NCBI RefSeq assembly: GCF_003367175.1
Contig: NZ_QRGA01000004.1
Span: 1-64,000 of the forward strand
Length of the DNA stretch: 64,000 bases
Direction of reading: 5' to 3'
DNA from: Trinickia dinghuensis
GTDB taxonomy: Bacteria > Pseudomonadota > Gammaproteobacteria > Burkholderiales > Burkholderiaceae
In this document: positions 1 through 9,076 of the stretch, piece after piece
Numbering within the stretch: position 1 is the first letter of the stretch
How the letters are laid out: every line of letters begins with the position of its first letter
Position numbers and translations under genes: made by a program
The notes under the pieces: model-generated
Databases searched by the model: none
Told to the model about the DNA's origin: nothing
The model's input: only the letters and a program-made list of their open reading frames with translations

Positions 1-1
1 G

Positions 2-979
2 TACTTCGCCGACATGCCGTTCTCGTATATCGGGCCGACGGATCGGTACCTCGTGATCTGCGACATGCTGCACGACATCCTCAATGACGGCGCCGCCACG
101 AACCATCGCGCGATCGTACGGCTCGAGGACCTCGACGCCTACACCACGACCGCTTCGATGAAGCAACTGACTGACTACCTGTACGGCTTGAAGATCCCGT
201 TTACGATGGCGACGATCCCGCTCTATACGGACCCGAACGGCTACTACAACGGTGGCGTGCCCGAGACGATTCACCTCGCGCAGGCGACGGGTTTGCAGTC
301 GGCGCTGAACTACGCCATTGCTCGCGGTGGCTCGATCGTCATGCACGGCTACACGCATCAGTACGATTCGACGCCGAACGTGCAGAATGCGGTGTCGGGC
401 AACGACTACGAGTTCTGGTATGCAGTCCAGAACCGGCCGGTCGACGAGGACTCGGAGCAATGGGCCGAAGGGCGGATGCAGGACGGCTTGCAGGAGTTCA
501 CGAGCAACGGCTACAAGGTTGCAGGGTGGGGCGCGCCGCAATACCAGATGTCGCCGCTCGCGTCTCAAGCCGCGGCCGCGGAGTTTGCGACGTCGTACGA
601 GCGAGCCGTCTACTACACGGCGACGGACCCGCAGATCGGCACCGGTGCCGCCAACCAGGATTTCTCGGCCGGGCAGTTCTTCCCGTACATCATCAATCAA
701 GACTACTACGGGGCACGCATTGTTCCTGAAAACATGGGCAGCATCCAATACAACATCTGCAATATCGATCCGTTTTCGTGTACCGCCTACACGGTCCAAC
801 AGATGCTGACCAATGCGCAGTACGCGCTCGTCGTGAGGGACGGCTTTGCGTCGTTCTTCTTCCACCCGTATTGGCTTGAACCGGGTGTTGGCGTACCGGC
901 CATGTCGGACTTCGAGAGTCTCGTGTCAGGTATCACGCAGCTCGGCTATACATGGGTGGATGCAACGACGGCCAAATGA
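2..979 (+). CDS. DUF2334 (NodB-fold deacetylase-like) protein, 5' truncated by window edge
   Basis: The reading frame is open from base 2, so the start lies outside the window; about 325 C-terminal residues are visible. The sequence matches DUF2334 proteins, which have a polysaccharide-deacetylase-like barrel: an RLEDLDAY segment near the visible start supplies the acidic residues expected at the metal site, and an IVMHGYTHQYD segment supplies the histidines. The internal methionine at base 14 is not a convincing start because family similarity continues upstream of it. These proteins are usually exported and linked to cell-surface polysaccharide, but the substrate is unknown and no neighbouring polysaccharide genes are visible. 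The family call is firm; the function is open. Confidence 0.85.
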   Translation, partial: YFADMPFSYIGPTDRYLVICDMLHDILNDGAATNHRAIVRLEDLDAYTTTASMKQLTDYLYGLKIPFTMATIPLYTDPNGYYNGGVPETIHLAQATGLQSALNYAIARGGSIVMHGYTHQYDSTPNVQNAVSGNDYEFWYAVQNRPVDEDSEQWAEGRMQDGLQEFTSNGYKVAGWGAPQYQMSPLASQAAAAEFATSYERAVYYTATDPQIGTGAANQDFSAGQFFPYIINQDYYGARIVPENMGSIQYNICNIDPFSCTAYTVQQMLTNAQYALVVRDGFASFFFHPYWLEPGVGVPAMSDFESLVSGITQLGYTWVDATTAK

Positions 980-1831
980 ACGGAAGGCGTGAGCAACGCT
1001 TTCATTGTACGGTTCACCGCCGATTCAGGCTCGGCCACGCTGGGCCAACCCTCGACGTGCTCTGCGCCCCCAACGGGGCGCGGAGCCGACGAAGCTTTGC
1101 TTTGGTCGACCCCGATACTGGTAGAGCACCTGCTTTTGCGTCACGCTCAGGCGATGGCAACTTCTGAAGGCGGCAATGTCAAGGCGGCTTACGCTGACAT
1201 CCTTGACCACTTTGCACGCAAGACAGGATTCGGTCAGTAGGACGGAAAACACCCGACGCGTATGCCGGGCCTCCCCGGGGCCGGAAGCTGAAGAAACAAT
1301 GTAACGAAAGCTCAGCAACTGCCGGTGAGTTTTCGTGCTCGACGCCAACGGATTCTGATATCCATGGACAGCAAACAGCTTTTCCTGAAGAAACTCGAAG
1401 ACATCCACACGAGCCTCATGTTCCGCTACCATGAGACCGCAGGCTTTCGTAGACCGTATTAAATCTGTCAACGTTGCGACAACAAATGTGTCAATTAGCC
1501 GTTACGGAGCTTGCCGGGAACCGCAGAACCTTTCTGGGTAAGGCTTTGGACCGCGCGAAATAAATTCGTCACTGACCCGCCTTGGAAGCTGCACCGTCAT
1601 GCGGTCGCTGCTGGGCCTGCGGGAGCGGGCAGCGATCGGCCATGAACGGCCGACCGCATCAGGCAGAGGCCGGCCAACAAGCGTCATTCGCTCGCGCTTT
1701 CGCTCAGACATTCGGGCGTCGGCTCCGTCCGCCTGACCGGCCATCCGGTTCTCTATGAGCCTTAACCTGGTCGCCCCCTCTGCCGCTTCAATCGCCAGTG
1801 CAAGCTCCTGCACAATCAACTGTTTGGCAGC
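980..1831. other. 850-bp stretch with no convincing gene
   Basis: Nothing here has both a good start and a recognisable family. A plus-strand open stretch ending at the TAG near 1240 (residues such as STPILVEHLLLRHAQAMA) reads like a protein C-terminus without a start and may be a gene remnant. A 32-codon frame from the ATG at 1363 has no ribosome-binding site. The part from about 1590 to 1700 holds GGCCGACCGC-type inverted sequences of the kind common between Burkholderia genes. Confidence 0.5.
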
Positions 1832-2833
1832 TCACTTCATCCTCACGACGACCTTGCCCTTCGCGCGTCCCTGGGCCAAGTATTCAAGCGCCTCCTTCGC
1901 TTGCTCGAACGAAAACACCTTGTCGATCACCGGACGAATGCATTCCGACTCGAGGAGTCCACCAATTTCGGAGAGTTGGGCGCCGTCGGGACGCACGAAT
2001 AGAAACGAGTAAGTGGCGTCCTGCTTTCTTGCAAGGCGCATGATTTTTCGGCTCATCAAGCCGAACACGAACGCCAAAAAGAAATTCAGACGTCGTGCGC
2101 GTGCAAAGGCGGCGTCCAACGGACCGATGAGCGAGACAATCTTGCTCCCTGGTCTGAGAATGCCGACGGCTTTTTCAATAGCGTCGCCGCGCAGTGTACC
2201 GAGCACCACGTCATAGCCGCGCAGCACCTTCTCGAATTCCTGCTTCTTATAGTCGACCACCTCGTCTGCACCCAGCCCGGTGACCAGTTCGACGTTGCCC
2301 GTGCTGGTGGTCGTTCCTACCTTGGCGCCAAAGTAATTTGCCAACTGGATCGCAAACGTGCCAATACCGCCCGAGCCCGCAGGGATGAATACCTTCTGGC
2401 CAGCTCGAACATTGGCGCGCTCTTTCAATGCTTGCCATGAGGTGAGTCCGACCATCGGAATGGAAGCCGCCTGCACAAAATCGAGCCTGGCAGGCTTCTG
2501 TGCGGCAACGCTTTCCGGTACCGCCGCAAATTCGGCGATCGCTCCTCTGCCAAGATCGAAGAGGCTGGCAAAAACGGCATCGCCCGGCTTGAAACGTGTC
2601 ACGCGGCTGCCGACCTCAACCACCACGCCGGCAATATCGCTGCCCAGCGTGGCCGGTAATTCGAACTTCAGGACGGGTTTGAACGTTCCCGCTGGAATCA
2701 TGTTGTCGATTGGGTTCAATCCCGCCGCGTAGACCTGCACCAACAGCTCATCAGACTTTAACGTGGGGCGCGGAACGTCGTCGAACCCGATCTCGGGTGA
2801 CTTGCCATAGCGTTTGAATGTCAGCGCTTTCAT
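1832..2833 (-). CDS. NADP-dependent MDR-family oxidoreductase (quinone oxidoreductase-like)
   Basis: This 333-residue protein has the usual length of zinc-independent medium-chain dehydrogenases. The N-terminal GroES-like domain carries AAGLNPIDNMI and LGSDIAGVV, and the Rossmann domain carries PAGSGGIGTFAIQLA near residue 150. The structural-zinc cysteine cluster of alcohol dehydrogenases is absent, which fits a quinone or enone reductase. It overlaps the preceding hydrolase gene by 4 bp (ATGA), so the two are translated together. Neighbouring SDR and ene-reductase genes on the same strand suggest a small cluster for reactive carbonyl or enone compounds; the substrate cannot be named from sequence. 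Confidence 0.88.
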   Translation of the reverse strand: MKALTFKRYGKSPEIGFDDVPRPTLKSDELLVQVYAAGLNPIDNMIPAGTFKPVLKFELPATLGSDIAGVVVEVGSRVTRFKPGDAVFASLFDLGRGAIAEFAAVPESVAAQKPARLDFVQAASIPMVGLTSWQALKERANVRAGQKVFIPAGSGGIGTFAIQLANYFGAKVGTTTSTGNVELVTGLGADEVVDYKKQEFEKVLRGYDVVLGTLRGDAIEKAVGILRPGSKIVSLIGPLDAAFARARRLNFFLAFVFGLMSRKIMRLARKQDATYSFLFVRPDGAQLSEIGGLLESECIRPVIDKVFSFEQAKEALEYLAQGRAKGKVVVRMK

Positions 2834-3714
2834 GTTGCTCTAATTCCAATGTGAGGTGAGGCGAATGCTGCCAGGAACGCCAGCGCCTTCGACACGAAGT
2901 CGACGTGGTATTGAAAGATGCCGCCGTGCCCGGCGTCTTCGTAGATGACGAGCTGCGCATGGGGAATACGGCGGGCCATGTCGCGACTCAGTGTGGTGGG
3001 CACCATGATGTCGTTGTCGCCATTGACGATCAGGACCGGCATGCGCAGGCCGGCGAGGTCCTGCGGCACCTGCTGGCCCCAAGCCTTGATCGCCTTGAGC
3101 TGGCGAAAGAAAGCGCGAGGTGTCGGTCCCCTGTCGCGGCCGGTGCGGCGTTCCTTCAATCTTTTCAGGAAGGCGCTTGCCGCCTGCCGGCCGTTCGTCG
3201 TAGCGGTGAAGAAGAGATAGGTCTTGGGGTCGCGTAGCGTCAGCAGGCCCTTGAGTATCAGCGGCCACGACAGCGCACCGACACGATCGATACCCTGACC
3301 GCCTGCCGGACCCGTGCCGGTAAGGATGAGCTTGCGCACGAGGCTCGGCGCCCTCAGGGCCACGTCCTGTGCCACGAAGCCGCCGAGCGAGAAACCGAGC
3401 AGATCGACCTGATCGAAACCCATCGTGCGGATCATTGCGATGGTGTCGCACGCCATCTCGTCCACGGTCACCGGCGCTGAGCCGCCGGATAAACCGATTC
3501 CGCGATAGTCGATGGTGATTACATGATGCTCGCGCGCCAGGCCATCCACGATGCGCGGGTCGAAGTTGTCCAGCACGGCGCCCCAGTGGTTGAGCAGAAC
3601 CAGCGGGACACCGCCCTGCTGTCCCAATTCGCGGTAAGCAAAGGTGGTCCCACCCGCCTTGACCAGGTTTGTCTTTGCGTGGGCATAAGACGTCACCAGC
3701 GCTTTGAAGATCAT
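2830..3714 (-). CDS. alpha/beta hydrolase
   Basis: This 294-residue protein has a standard alpha/beta-hydrolase layout: oxyanion region LLNHWGAVLDNFDPR near residue 40, nucleophile elbow GFSLGG near residue 108, an acidic residue in NGDNDIMVP near 230, and the catalytic histidine in DAGHGG near 262. No signal peptide is evident, so it should be cytoplasmic. Its stop overlaps the start of the downstream MDR gene by 4 bp. An esterase or C-C hydrolase is possible. There is no convincing ortholog assignment. Confidence 0.88.
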   Translation of the reverse strand: MIFKALVTSYAHAKTNLVKAGGTTFAYRELGQQGGVPLVLLNHWGAVLDNFDPRIVDGLAREHHVITIDYRGIGLSGGSAPVTVDEMACDTIAMIRTMGFDQVDLLGFSLGGFVAQDVALRAPSLVRKLILTGTGPAGGQGIDRVGALSWPLILKGLLTLRDPKTYLFFTATTNGRQAASAFLKRLKERRTGRDRGPTPRAFFRQLKAIKAWGQQVPQDLAGLRMPVLIVNGDNDIMVPTTLSRDMARRIPHAQLVIYEDAGHGGIFQYHVDFVSKALAFLAAFASPHIGIRAT

Positions 3715-3789
3715 GGTCGATTCTCCTCCGTGGTAACGGGGTTCGATATGTTAGTCATCGTCCTGAAGGGCAAAAAACGAGGGCTAAAT

Positions 3790-4131
3790 TCAGTTCGCAA
3801 CAACGGCGAGATGCTCTCGCGCCGCTTTCAGCACCGATTTGGACAGTGCCTCTTCGTCGATCGCGCGGGCCAGTACCACCGCCCCAGTCATCGTGGCGAC
3901 TGTCACCAGGGTGAGCTCATGCACACCAGGCTGGCCACAGTCAGCCGATTGGCGGCAAACGACGTCGATCGCCTCCTTGATGCGACGCGCAGCCACGCGT
4001 CGCACCGCGGGCGCCTGACGCGACATTTCCGTTCCGAGGGCGGCGACGGGGCAGCCGAACTCCGGATTCCTCACATGCTCCGTTGACAGGTACCTGTGAG
4101 GGCTGAGCCGGGGTGTCGGTCGATAAGGCAT
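3790..4131 (-). pseudogene. C-terminal remnant of a TetR/AcrR-family regulator
   Basis: The frame encodes a TetR ligand-binding-domain tail (YLSTEHVRNPEFGCPVAALG, then RRVAARRIKEAID) but no helix-turn-helix. The complete TetR gene at 6224 has the matching segment YYLSREHRDTRATGCTMAAL in the middle of the protein, which shows that about 80 N-terminal residues are missing here. The residues before YLSTEH do not resemble the family. It sits between the hydrolase and SDR genes and probably marks a regulator lost when this cluster was rearranged. Confidence 0.65.
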
Positions 4132-4166
4132 GGCCGGGCCTTCGAGTAAGAGAGAAGCCGCAGTGG

Positions 4167-4955
4167 TCAGGCTTCCGGCCGATAGCGATCGGCCGCGTGC
4201 GCTTGTCGAATGTCCGACATGAGCCCTTGACGCGCGCCATCTAGAGCGTCCCAGCGCTCGGTCACGTGCAGCGGCGGGATGGTGACGAGTTCGCGGCGAT
4301 CGAAGCCGACCAGTGCCGCATCAACCAGTTCGCCGACCTCCATCACCTCGGTAAGCGTATTGACGTCGATGCCGGCGCGCCCCCAGATCTCCGTGCGGGT
4401 CGCAGCCGGGAGCACCGCCTGCACGTAGACGCCGCTGGGCGACAACTCGAGGTTCAATCCCTGCGAAAGGAACAGCGCAAAGGCCTTGGTCGCGCCGTAA
4501 ATCGACATGCCGAACTCGGGCGCGAAACCCACCACCGAGCCGATATTGACGATCGCGCCGGTACCCGACTGCACGAAGCGCGGAGCGACCGCGGCGGCGA
4601 GCCGCGTCAGTGCGGTGGTGTTGAGCGTGATCAGGCGTTCGATGCCCTCAGCGGTCTGCTGCACGAAGCCGCCAGACTGAGCCATCCCGGCGTTATTGAT
4701 CAGGATGCCTATGCGAGCATCCTCGCGCAGACGAGTCTCGACCGCTGCCAGGTCGGCCGGTTGGGTGAGGTCGGCCGGCAGCACTTCGACAGCCACACCA
4801 CTTTCTTCACGCAGGCGCGCGGCAAGCGTATCGAGGCGCGCCTTGTCGCGTGCAACCAGCACGAGGTCGTGGCCGCGGCGGGCAAAGCGCTCAGCGTAGG
4901 TGGCGCCGATGCCGGAGGAGGCGCCGGTGATAAGAACAGTCGGAAGCGTGGTCAT
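4167..4955 (-). CDS. SDR-family NAD(P)-dependent oxidoreductase
   Basis: This 262-residue classical short-chain dehydrogenase has the cofactor motif TGASSGIGATYAERF at residues 10-24, NNAG near residue 87, a serine in VNIGSVVGFA, and the catalytic YGATK near residue 154. Length and motif spacing are normal. It is transcribed away from the TetR gene at 6224 and lies 53 bp downstream of the ene-reductase gene, so it probably shares its transcript. It likely reduces or oxidises a carbonyl/alcohol pair; the substrate is not predictable. Confidence 0.9.
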   Translation of the reverse strand: MTTLPTVLITGASSGIGATYAERFARRGHDLVLVARDKARLDTLAARLREESGVAVEVLPADLTQPADLAAVETRLREDARIGILINNAGMAQSGGFVQQTAEGIERLITLNTTALTRLAAAVAPRFVQSGTGAIVNIGSVVGFAPEFGMSIYGATKAFALFLSQGLNLELSPSGVYVQAVLPAATRTEIWGRAGIDVNTLTEVMEVGELVDAALVGFDRRELVTIPPLHVTERWDALDGARQGLMSDIRQAHAADRYRPEA

Positions 4956-5008
4956 GGGCTATTTCCTTTACAAGGATCGTTCTGATGCGGGCGTAAACTG
5001 GTCGTGCC

Positions 5009-6091
5009 TCAGCCGGAGATGGACGGGTAGTCGGTGTAGCCCGCAGCGCCGCCACCATAGAGCGTGGCGAAGTCGGGCTGCGCCAGCGGTGCGCCGGTCT
5101 TCAGGCGTTCGACCAGATCGGGATTGCTGATGAATGCACGGCCGAAGGCGAACAGGTTTGCCTTGCCCTCGTTGAGCCTGGCGGTAGCGAGTTCCATGTC
5201 GTAGCCGTTGTTGGCCAGGTAGGTTTGCCTGAACCGGCGGCGCAGCGCGTCGTAGTCGAACGGTGCGACATCGCGCGGGCCGCCGGTCGCACCCTCGACC
5301 ACGTGCAGGTAGACGATGCCCAGCGCGCTGAGTTGCCCGACGATGTAGTCGTACTGCGGCTGAGGATCGTTGCTCGAGATCCCGTTTGCCGGTGACACAG
5401 GCGAAATGCGCACACCGGTGCGATCGGCGCCGATTTCTTCCACCACTGCCGCGACGACTTCCAACAACAGGCGCGCACGGTTCTCGATCGAGCCGCCGTA
5501 GGCGTCAGTGCGTTGGTTGGCCCCGTCTTTGATGAACTGCTCCAGCAGGTAGCCGTTGGCACCGTGGATCTCCACGCCGTCGAAGCCGGCGGCCATGGCA
5601 TTGGCCGCGGCTCGACGAAAGTCGCCAACGATGCCCGGCAATTCGTTGAGTTCGAGGGCGCGTGGCTGCGACACGTCGGCAAAGCCGTTGTTGACGAAGG
5701 TCTTCGTCGCCGCGCGGATGGCCGAAGGCGCCACCGGCGCAGCGCCGCCAGGCTGGACATCGACGTGCGAAACACGGCCGACGTGCCAGAGTTGCGCGAA
5801 GATGCGTCCACCCTTGACATGCACAGCCTCGGTGACCTTGCGCCAGCCGGCGATTTGCTCGGGTGTGTACAGGCCCGGGGTGTCCTGATAGCCCTGGGCC
5901 TGGGCTGACACCTGAGTGGCCTCCGTGATGATCAGGCCGGCCGAGGCGCGTTGGGCGTAGTAGGTCGCTGCCAGCTCGCTGGGCACCAGCCCCGCGCCTG
6001 CGCGATTGCGGGTCAGCGGTGCCATGACTAAGCGATTGGCGAGTGTCAGGCGGCCAAGGGCGTAGGGCTCGAAAAGCGTCTTGTCGGTCAT
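5009..6091 (-). CDS. nemA: Old-yellow-enzyme alkene reductase (NemA-like)
   Basis: This 360-residue FMN-dependent ene-reductase has the N-terminal MAPLTRNRA segment, the substrate-anion-binding pair in VEIHGANGYLLEQF near residue 177, and TDAYGGSIENR near residue 188 with the proton-donating tyrosine. Enzymes of this family reduce activated C=C bonds, N-ethylmaleimide and nitro compounds with NADPH. It is divergent from a TetR gene at 6224 across a 132-bp promoter region, the same organisation as other nemA-regulator pairs, so repression by that TetR protein is likely. Confidence 0.92.
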   Translation of the reverse strand: MTDKTLFEPYALGRLTLANRLVMAPLTRNRAGAGLVPSELAATYYAQRASAGLIITEATQVSAQAQGYQDTPGLYTPEQIAGWRKVTEAVHVKGGRIFAQLWHVGRVSHVDVQPGGAAPVAPSAIRAATKTFVNNGFADVSQPRALELNELPGIVGDFRRAAANAMAAGFDGVEIHGANGYLLEQFIKDGANQRTDAYGGSIENRARLLLEVVAAVVEEIGADRTGVRISPVSPANGISSNDPQPQYDYIVGQLSALGIVYLHVVEGATGGPRDVAPFDYDALRRRFRQTYLANNGYDMELATARLNEGKANLFAFGRAFISNPDLVERLKTGAPLAQPDFATLYGGGAAGYTDYPSISG

Positions 6092-6150
6092 GTTGCGTCA
6101 GTTTCTGGTGTTGGGAACGAAGACAATAATGACGCTCATAATCTAACGTG

Positions 6151-6186
6151 TCAATGTTTTGATGACGACTGACATCAATGTATAAT
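6151..6186 (+). promoter_or_regulatory. Promoter and candidate operator between nemA and tetR
   Basis: TTGATG at 6159-6164, a 16-bp spacer and TATAAT at 6181-6186 form a near-consensus promoter reading toward the TetR gene. TCAATGT occurs twice as a direct repeat (6151-6157 and 6175-6181), bracketing the -35 and spacer, and GTCA-N9-TGAC lies between. These are candidate binding sites for the adjacent TetR repressor. Confidence 0.55.
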
Positions 6187-6223
6187 GGAGCGATCACAGA
6201 CATGAACCCACCGTGGTCAGGAA

Positions 6224-6892
6224 ATGAAGATCACCAAGGCACAGGCGCAGGCCAACCGGGAGCACGTTGTCGAGACGGCGTCCAAGCTGTTTCGGGAGCG
6301 CGGCTACGATGGGGTTGGCGTTGCCGATCTGATGGCCGCCGCCGGCTTCACCCACGGCGGCTTCTACAAACAGTTCCGCTCCAAGGCCGACCTGATGGCG
6401 GAATCGGCGGCCTGCGGCATCGCGCAGACCGTGGCGCTGAGCGCGGGTGTAAACGCGCCGGAGTTCGTGCGCTATTACCTTTCGCGCGAGCACCGTGACA
6501 CCCGCGCGACTGGTTGCACGATGGCCGCGCTGGGCGGGGATGCCGCGCGTCAGCCGGAAGCAGTTCGGGCCACGTTTGCGGCCGGCATCGAGAGCCTGCT
6601 GGCTGCGCTGAGCCCCGAGGGCGGTGCGGATGCGGGCCAGGCGCGAGCCCGGTCCCTCGACACACTGGCGCACGCAGTGGGCGCCATCGTCATGTCGCGG
6701 GCCTGTCCGGACGACTCGCCGCTGGCCGACGAAATCCTGGCGGTTTGCCGCGACGAGATCCTCGCGTCACTGAGCGCGTCCGCGACAGCAAGCACGCCTT
6801 CGCATGACCAGCGTACCTCTGGCATTCAGCGACCGGCCGATCCCCAGAACCCCAGCGGGGACAGCGGCAAGGTGACAGCCAGGACGATATAG
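6224..6892 (+). CDS. TetR/AcrR-family transcriptional regulator of the nemA cluster
   Basis: This 222-residue protein has an N-terminal helix-turn-helix (VADLMAAAGFTHGGFYKQF, residues about 33-51) and a TetR_C-type ligand domain with GCTMAALGGDAARQPEAVR near residue 97. The start at 6224 is preceded by CAGGAA. It faces the ene-reductase gene and probably represses both directions until an electrophile binds. The last 22 or so residues are low-complexity and run antisense through a decayed transporter remnant, so the C-terminus may have been extended by that rearrangement. Confidence 0.9.
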   Translation: MKITKAQAQANREHVVETASKLFRERGYDGVGVADLMAAAGFTHGGFYKQFRSKADLMAESAACGIAQTVALSAGVNAPEFVRYYLSREHRDTRATGCTMAALGGDAARQPEAVRATFAAGIESLLAALSPEGGADAGQARARSLDTLAHAVGAIVMSRACPDDSPLADEILAVCRDEILASLSASATASTPSHDQRTSGIQRPADPQNPSGDSGKVTARTI

Positions 6893-6980
6893 AAGGCCAG
6901 ATAGGCTGGCACAGCCTGCGCAAAGACAAGTGGCCAAGGCCGCAGCCCATCTGCAGGAAGCCGAACAGGGCCGAGGCGGC
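6826..6980 (-). pseudogene. C-terminal remnant of a Bcr/CflA-type MFS efflux gene
   Basis: On the minus strand, residues ASALFGFLQMGCGLG are followed, after a one-base frameshift, by LVFAQAVPAYLAFYIVLAVT and LPLSPLGFWGSAG then a stop at 6826. Small-residue-plus-FLQMG followed by a hydrophobic helix is typical of the last two membrane segments of Bcr/CflA drug exporters. There is no start, and an upstream stop in the first frame confirms decay. It overlaps the 3' end of the TetR gene. Confidence 0.45.
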
Positions 6981-7420
6981 TCACTCCTGGCGAGCGGGGG
7001 ACCGCAAGCGGCCAATTGCACGTGTGACCGGCTGGTTCCTGCGCTCTGTCGAGACCGCGGGAATGGTAAATGGGCCGTGAGCCTATGACGGCCGCCCACC
7101 AGCCTATGAGCCACCGTCGACTCTAGCCGCTTACTCGCGACCAATTTGGTTGGACGAGTGGCGGTTGCTCCTTGGAAGCGGCCATTGCGAACGGTCAGTC
7201 TGAAGGGCTGTTCGGGGTCGGGTTATGCCTTTTGCATCGATCACGCGCCGGAGACCATCCGCGCGCTCGGTCGTCGGGCTCTGGTCGGCCACAACCAGAC
7301 GGCCGTACTGGCCCCCCGTGCGCCGCCCGAACGACAAAATGTCCTTCGGAAGCGGTCACTCAGCAGCGAATGTGCAGTCCCAGTCAGGACGTGCGCTTCA
7401 ACCGAATAGCAACAGCACTT
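6981..7420. other. Intergenic stretch, no gene seen
   Basis: Every long frame here lacks family resemblance and codon bias. The sequence resembles degenerate Burkholderia intergenic DNA, with repeated CGGTCG/CGACCG elements. Its left part may be more of the decayed transporter gene. Confidence 0.5.
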
Positions 7421-7421
7421 T

Positions 7422-7470
7422 GGTATACCCCTCCACCCTATTCTGGTAACATACCCCCCTACGGTATATA
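7422..7470 (+). promoter_or_regulatory. Candidate RcnR/CsoR-family operator upstream of dmeR
   Basis: Two C-tract elements lie just before the repressor gene. The first is GGTATACC followed by CCTCC (from 7422). The second is an inverted repeat, ATACC at 7451-7455 and GGTAT at 7463-7467, flanking CCCCTAC. Known RcnR sites have a G/C tract flanked by TA-rich inverted repeats, so these fit an autoregulatory operator. The SD sequence GGGAGG lies at 7471-7476. Confidence 0.6.
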
Positions 7471-7482
7471 GGGAGGCACAGC

Positions 7483-7758
7483 ATGAGCCACACGATTCGC
7501 GAAAAACAGAAACTGCTCAACCGGGTGCGCCGCATCAAGGGGCAGGTTGAGGCCATCGAGCGTGCGCTTGAGGACGAGCGTGGCTGCATGGACGTGCTGC
7601 AGCTCATCACCAGCAGCCGCGGTGCGATGAACGGCCTGCTCGCAGTGGTTCTCGAAGACCACATCCGGACGCACCTCGTCGACGCAGAGCCGCACGACGA
7701 CGAGCACGGCAGCGGCACCGAGCAACTGATCGAAGTGGTGCACAGCTATTTCAAGTGA
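7483..7758 (+). CDS. dmeR: RcnR/FrmR-family metal-responsive repressor (DmeR-like)
   Basis: This 91-residue all-helical repressor starts MSHTIREKQKLLNRVRRIKG. His3, Cys35, His60 and His64 are all present, and these are the positions that bind Ni(II)/Co(II) in E. coli RcnR, so a metal-sensing role is favoured over formaldehyde sensing. It lies 7 bp before a DmeF-type CDF exporter, the dmeRF arrangement known from rhizobia. It most likely binds the C-tract sites upstream and releases them when cobalt or nickel rises. Confidence 0.85.
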   Translation: MSHTIREKQKLLNRVRRIKGQVEAIERALEDERGCMDVLQLITSSRGAMNGLLAVVLEDHIRTHLVDAEPHDDEHGSGTEQLIEVVHSYFK

Positions 7759-7765
7759 GAGAAAC

Positions 7766-9073
7766 ATGAGTCAATTCGAGAACGCCGCTTTCGGGGCGGG
7801 ACACGATCACATCTTCCTGGGCGCAGCCCATGCAGAGAACGAGCGCAGAACCTGGATGGTGATCGCGCTGTGCAGCGCGATGATGGTCGCCGAAATCGTA
7901 GGCGGGAGCCTTTTTGGCTCGCTCGCACTCGTCGCGGACGGCCTCCACATGTCGACGCACGCCGGAGCGATGTTGATCGCCGCGTTGGCGTATACCTACG
8001 CACGCAGGCACGCGGCCGACCCGCGCTTCGTATTCGGTACCGGCAAGCTGGGGGACCTCGCAGGCTTTACCAGCGCCATCGTGCTCGCGATGATTGCGCT
8101 GCTGATCGGGTACGAGGCCATCTCGCGCTTCCTCTCGCCGGTGCCGATCCACTTCGGCCAGGCGATTCCCATCGCGGTGCTTGGCCTGCTGGTCAATCTG
8201 GCGAGCGTCTGGCTGTTGAGCGGCGACCACCACGGGCACAGCCATGGACATAGTCACGGGCACGCTCATGGCCACGCGCATGGGCATGGGCATGGGCATG
8301 AAGACGACCACGGCCACGAAGAGGAGGTGCAACGCATCTTCGGTAGCGCGGGAGTCTATGCCGTGTCGATCTTCGAAGATGGCGTGCCGCCCGTCTTCCG
8401 GATCAAACCGGAAACGGCTGCTTCGAACCTAAGCGCCGATGCTGTTTCAGTTACGACTATCCGCCCCGATGGCAAGCACCAGACCTTCGCGTTTGTCGAC
8501 CGTGGAGGCTATCTGGAGTCGAAAGACGACATTCCCGAGCCGCATGCCTTCAAGGCCGTTGTCCGCCTGCCTGATGGCGAGCATTCAATCGAGTTCGAAG
8601 AACACGAGCACGGCCACGACGACGCGCAGGCTGCAGCTAACCGCGACCACAACATCCGCTCAGCCTATATTCACGTGATTGCAGACGCTGCAGTTTCCGT
8701 GCTGGCCATCATCGGCCTGTTGCTGGCCCGCGCATTTGGCTGGGTCTGGATGGACCCGCTTGCCGGCGTAATTGGCGCGCTCGTCATTGCAAACTGGTCG
8801 TGGGGCCTCATGCGCGATACGGGGGGCATCCTGCTCGACATGAGCACGGACCGACGCATGGCCGAGAGCGTCCGCCACGTCATCGAAGACAACGGCGACA
8901 CCGTGCTTGACCTGCATGTGTGGCGCGTAGGCCCTGGGCATATGAGCGCGGTCGTGTCGGTCGCCACAGGCGAAGAACAGCGCGACCCGGGTTTCTATCA
9001 CGCGGCGCTCAAGCGGTTCAAGGGACTGTCGCATGTGACGGTCGAAGTGAATCCCTACCGGGCCGTGGCGTGA
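7766..9073 (+). CDS. dmeF: CDF-family Co/Ni efflux transporter DmeF
   Basis: This 435-residue inner-membrane cation-diffusion facilitator has about six membrane helices. The metal-binding HxxxD signature appears in ADGLHMSTHAGAML (near residue 58) and again in HVIADAAVSV (near residue 304). Between helices 4 and 5 is a long histidine-rich loop (repeated HGHSHGHAHGH, near residues 152-180) plus roughly 90 residues of soluble sequence with PDGKHQTFAFVDRGGYLES, much larger than in a minimal CDF protein. It follows the metal-sensing repressor by 7 bp. It should export Co(II) and perhaps Ni(II) using the proton gradient. Confidence 0.92.
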   Translation: MSQFENAAFGAGHDHIFLGAAHAENERRTWMVIALCSAMMVAEIVGGSLFGSLALVADGLHMSTHAGAMLIAALAYTYARRHAADPRFVFGTGKLGDLAGFTSAIVLAMIALLIGYEAISRFLSPVPIHFGQAIPIAVLGLLVNLASVWLLSGDHHGHSHGHSHGHAHGHAHGHGHGHEDDHGHEEEVQRIFGSAGVYAVSIFEDGVPPVFRIKPETAASNLSADAVSVTTIRPDGKHQTFAFVDRGGYLESKDDIPEPHAFKAVVRLPDGEHSIEFEEHEHGHDDAQAAANRDHNIRSAYIHVIADAAVSVLAIIGLLLARAFGWVWMDPLAGVIGALVIANWSWGLMRDTGGILLDMSTDRRMAESVRHVIEDNGDTVLDLHVWRVGPGHMSAVVSVATGEEQRDPGFYHAALKRFKGLSHVTVEVNPYRAVA

Positions 9074-9076
9074 ACC

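Noticed and set aside
8228-8320. Short tandem repeats of CATGGGCATGG-type units as a regulatory repeat or CRISPR
   Set aside because: They encode the in-frame histidine-rich loop of DmeF; no spacer structure.
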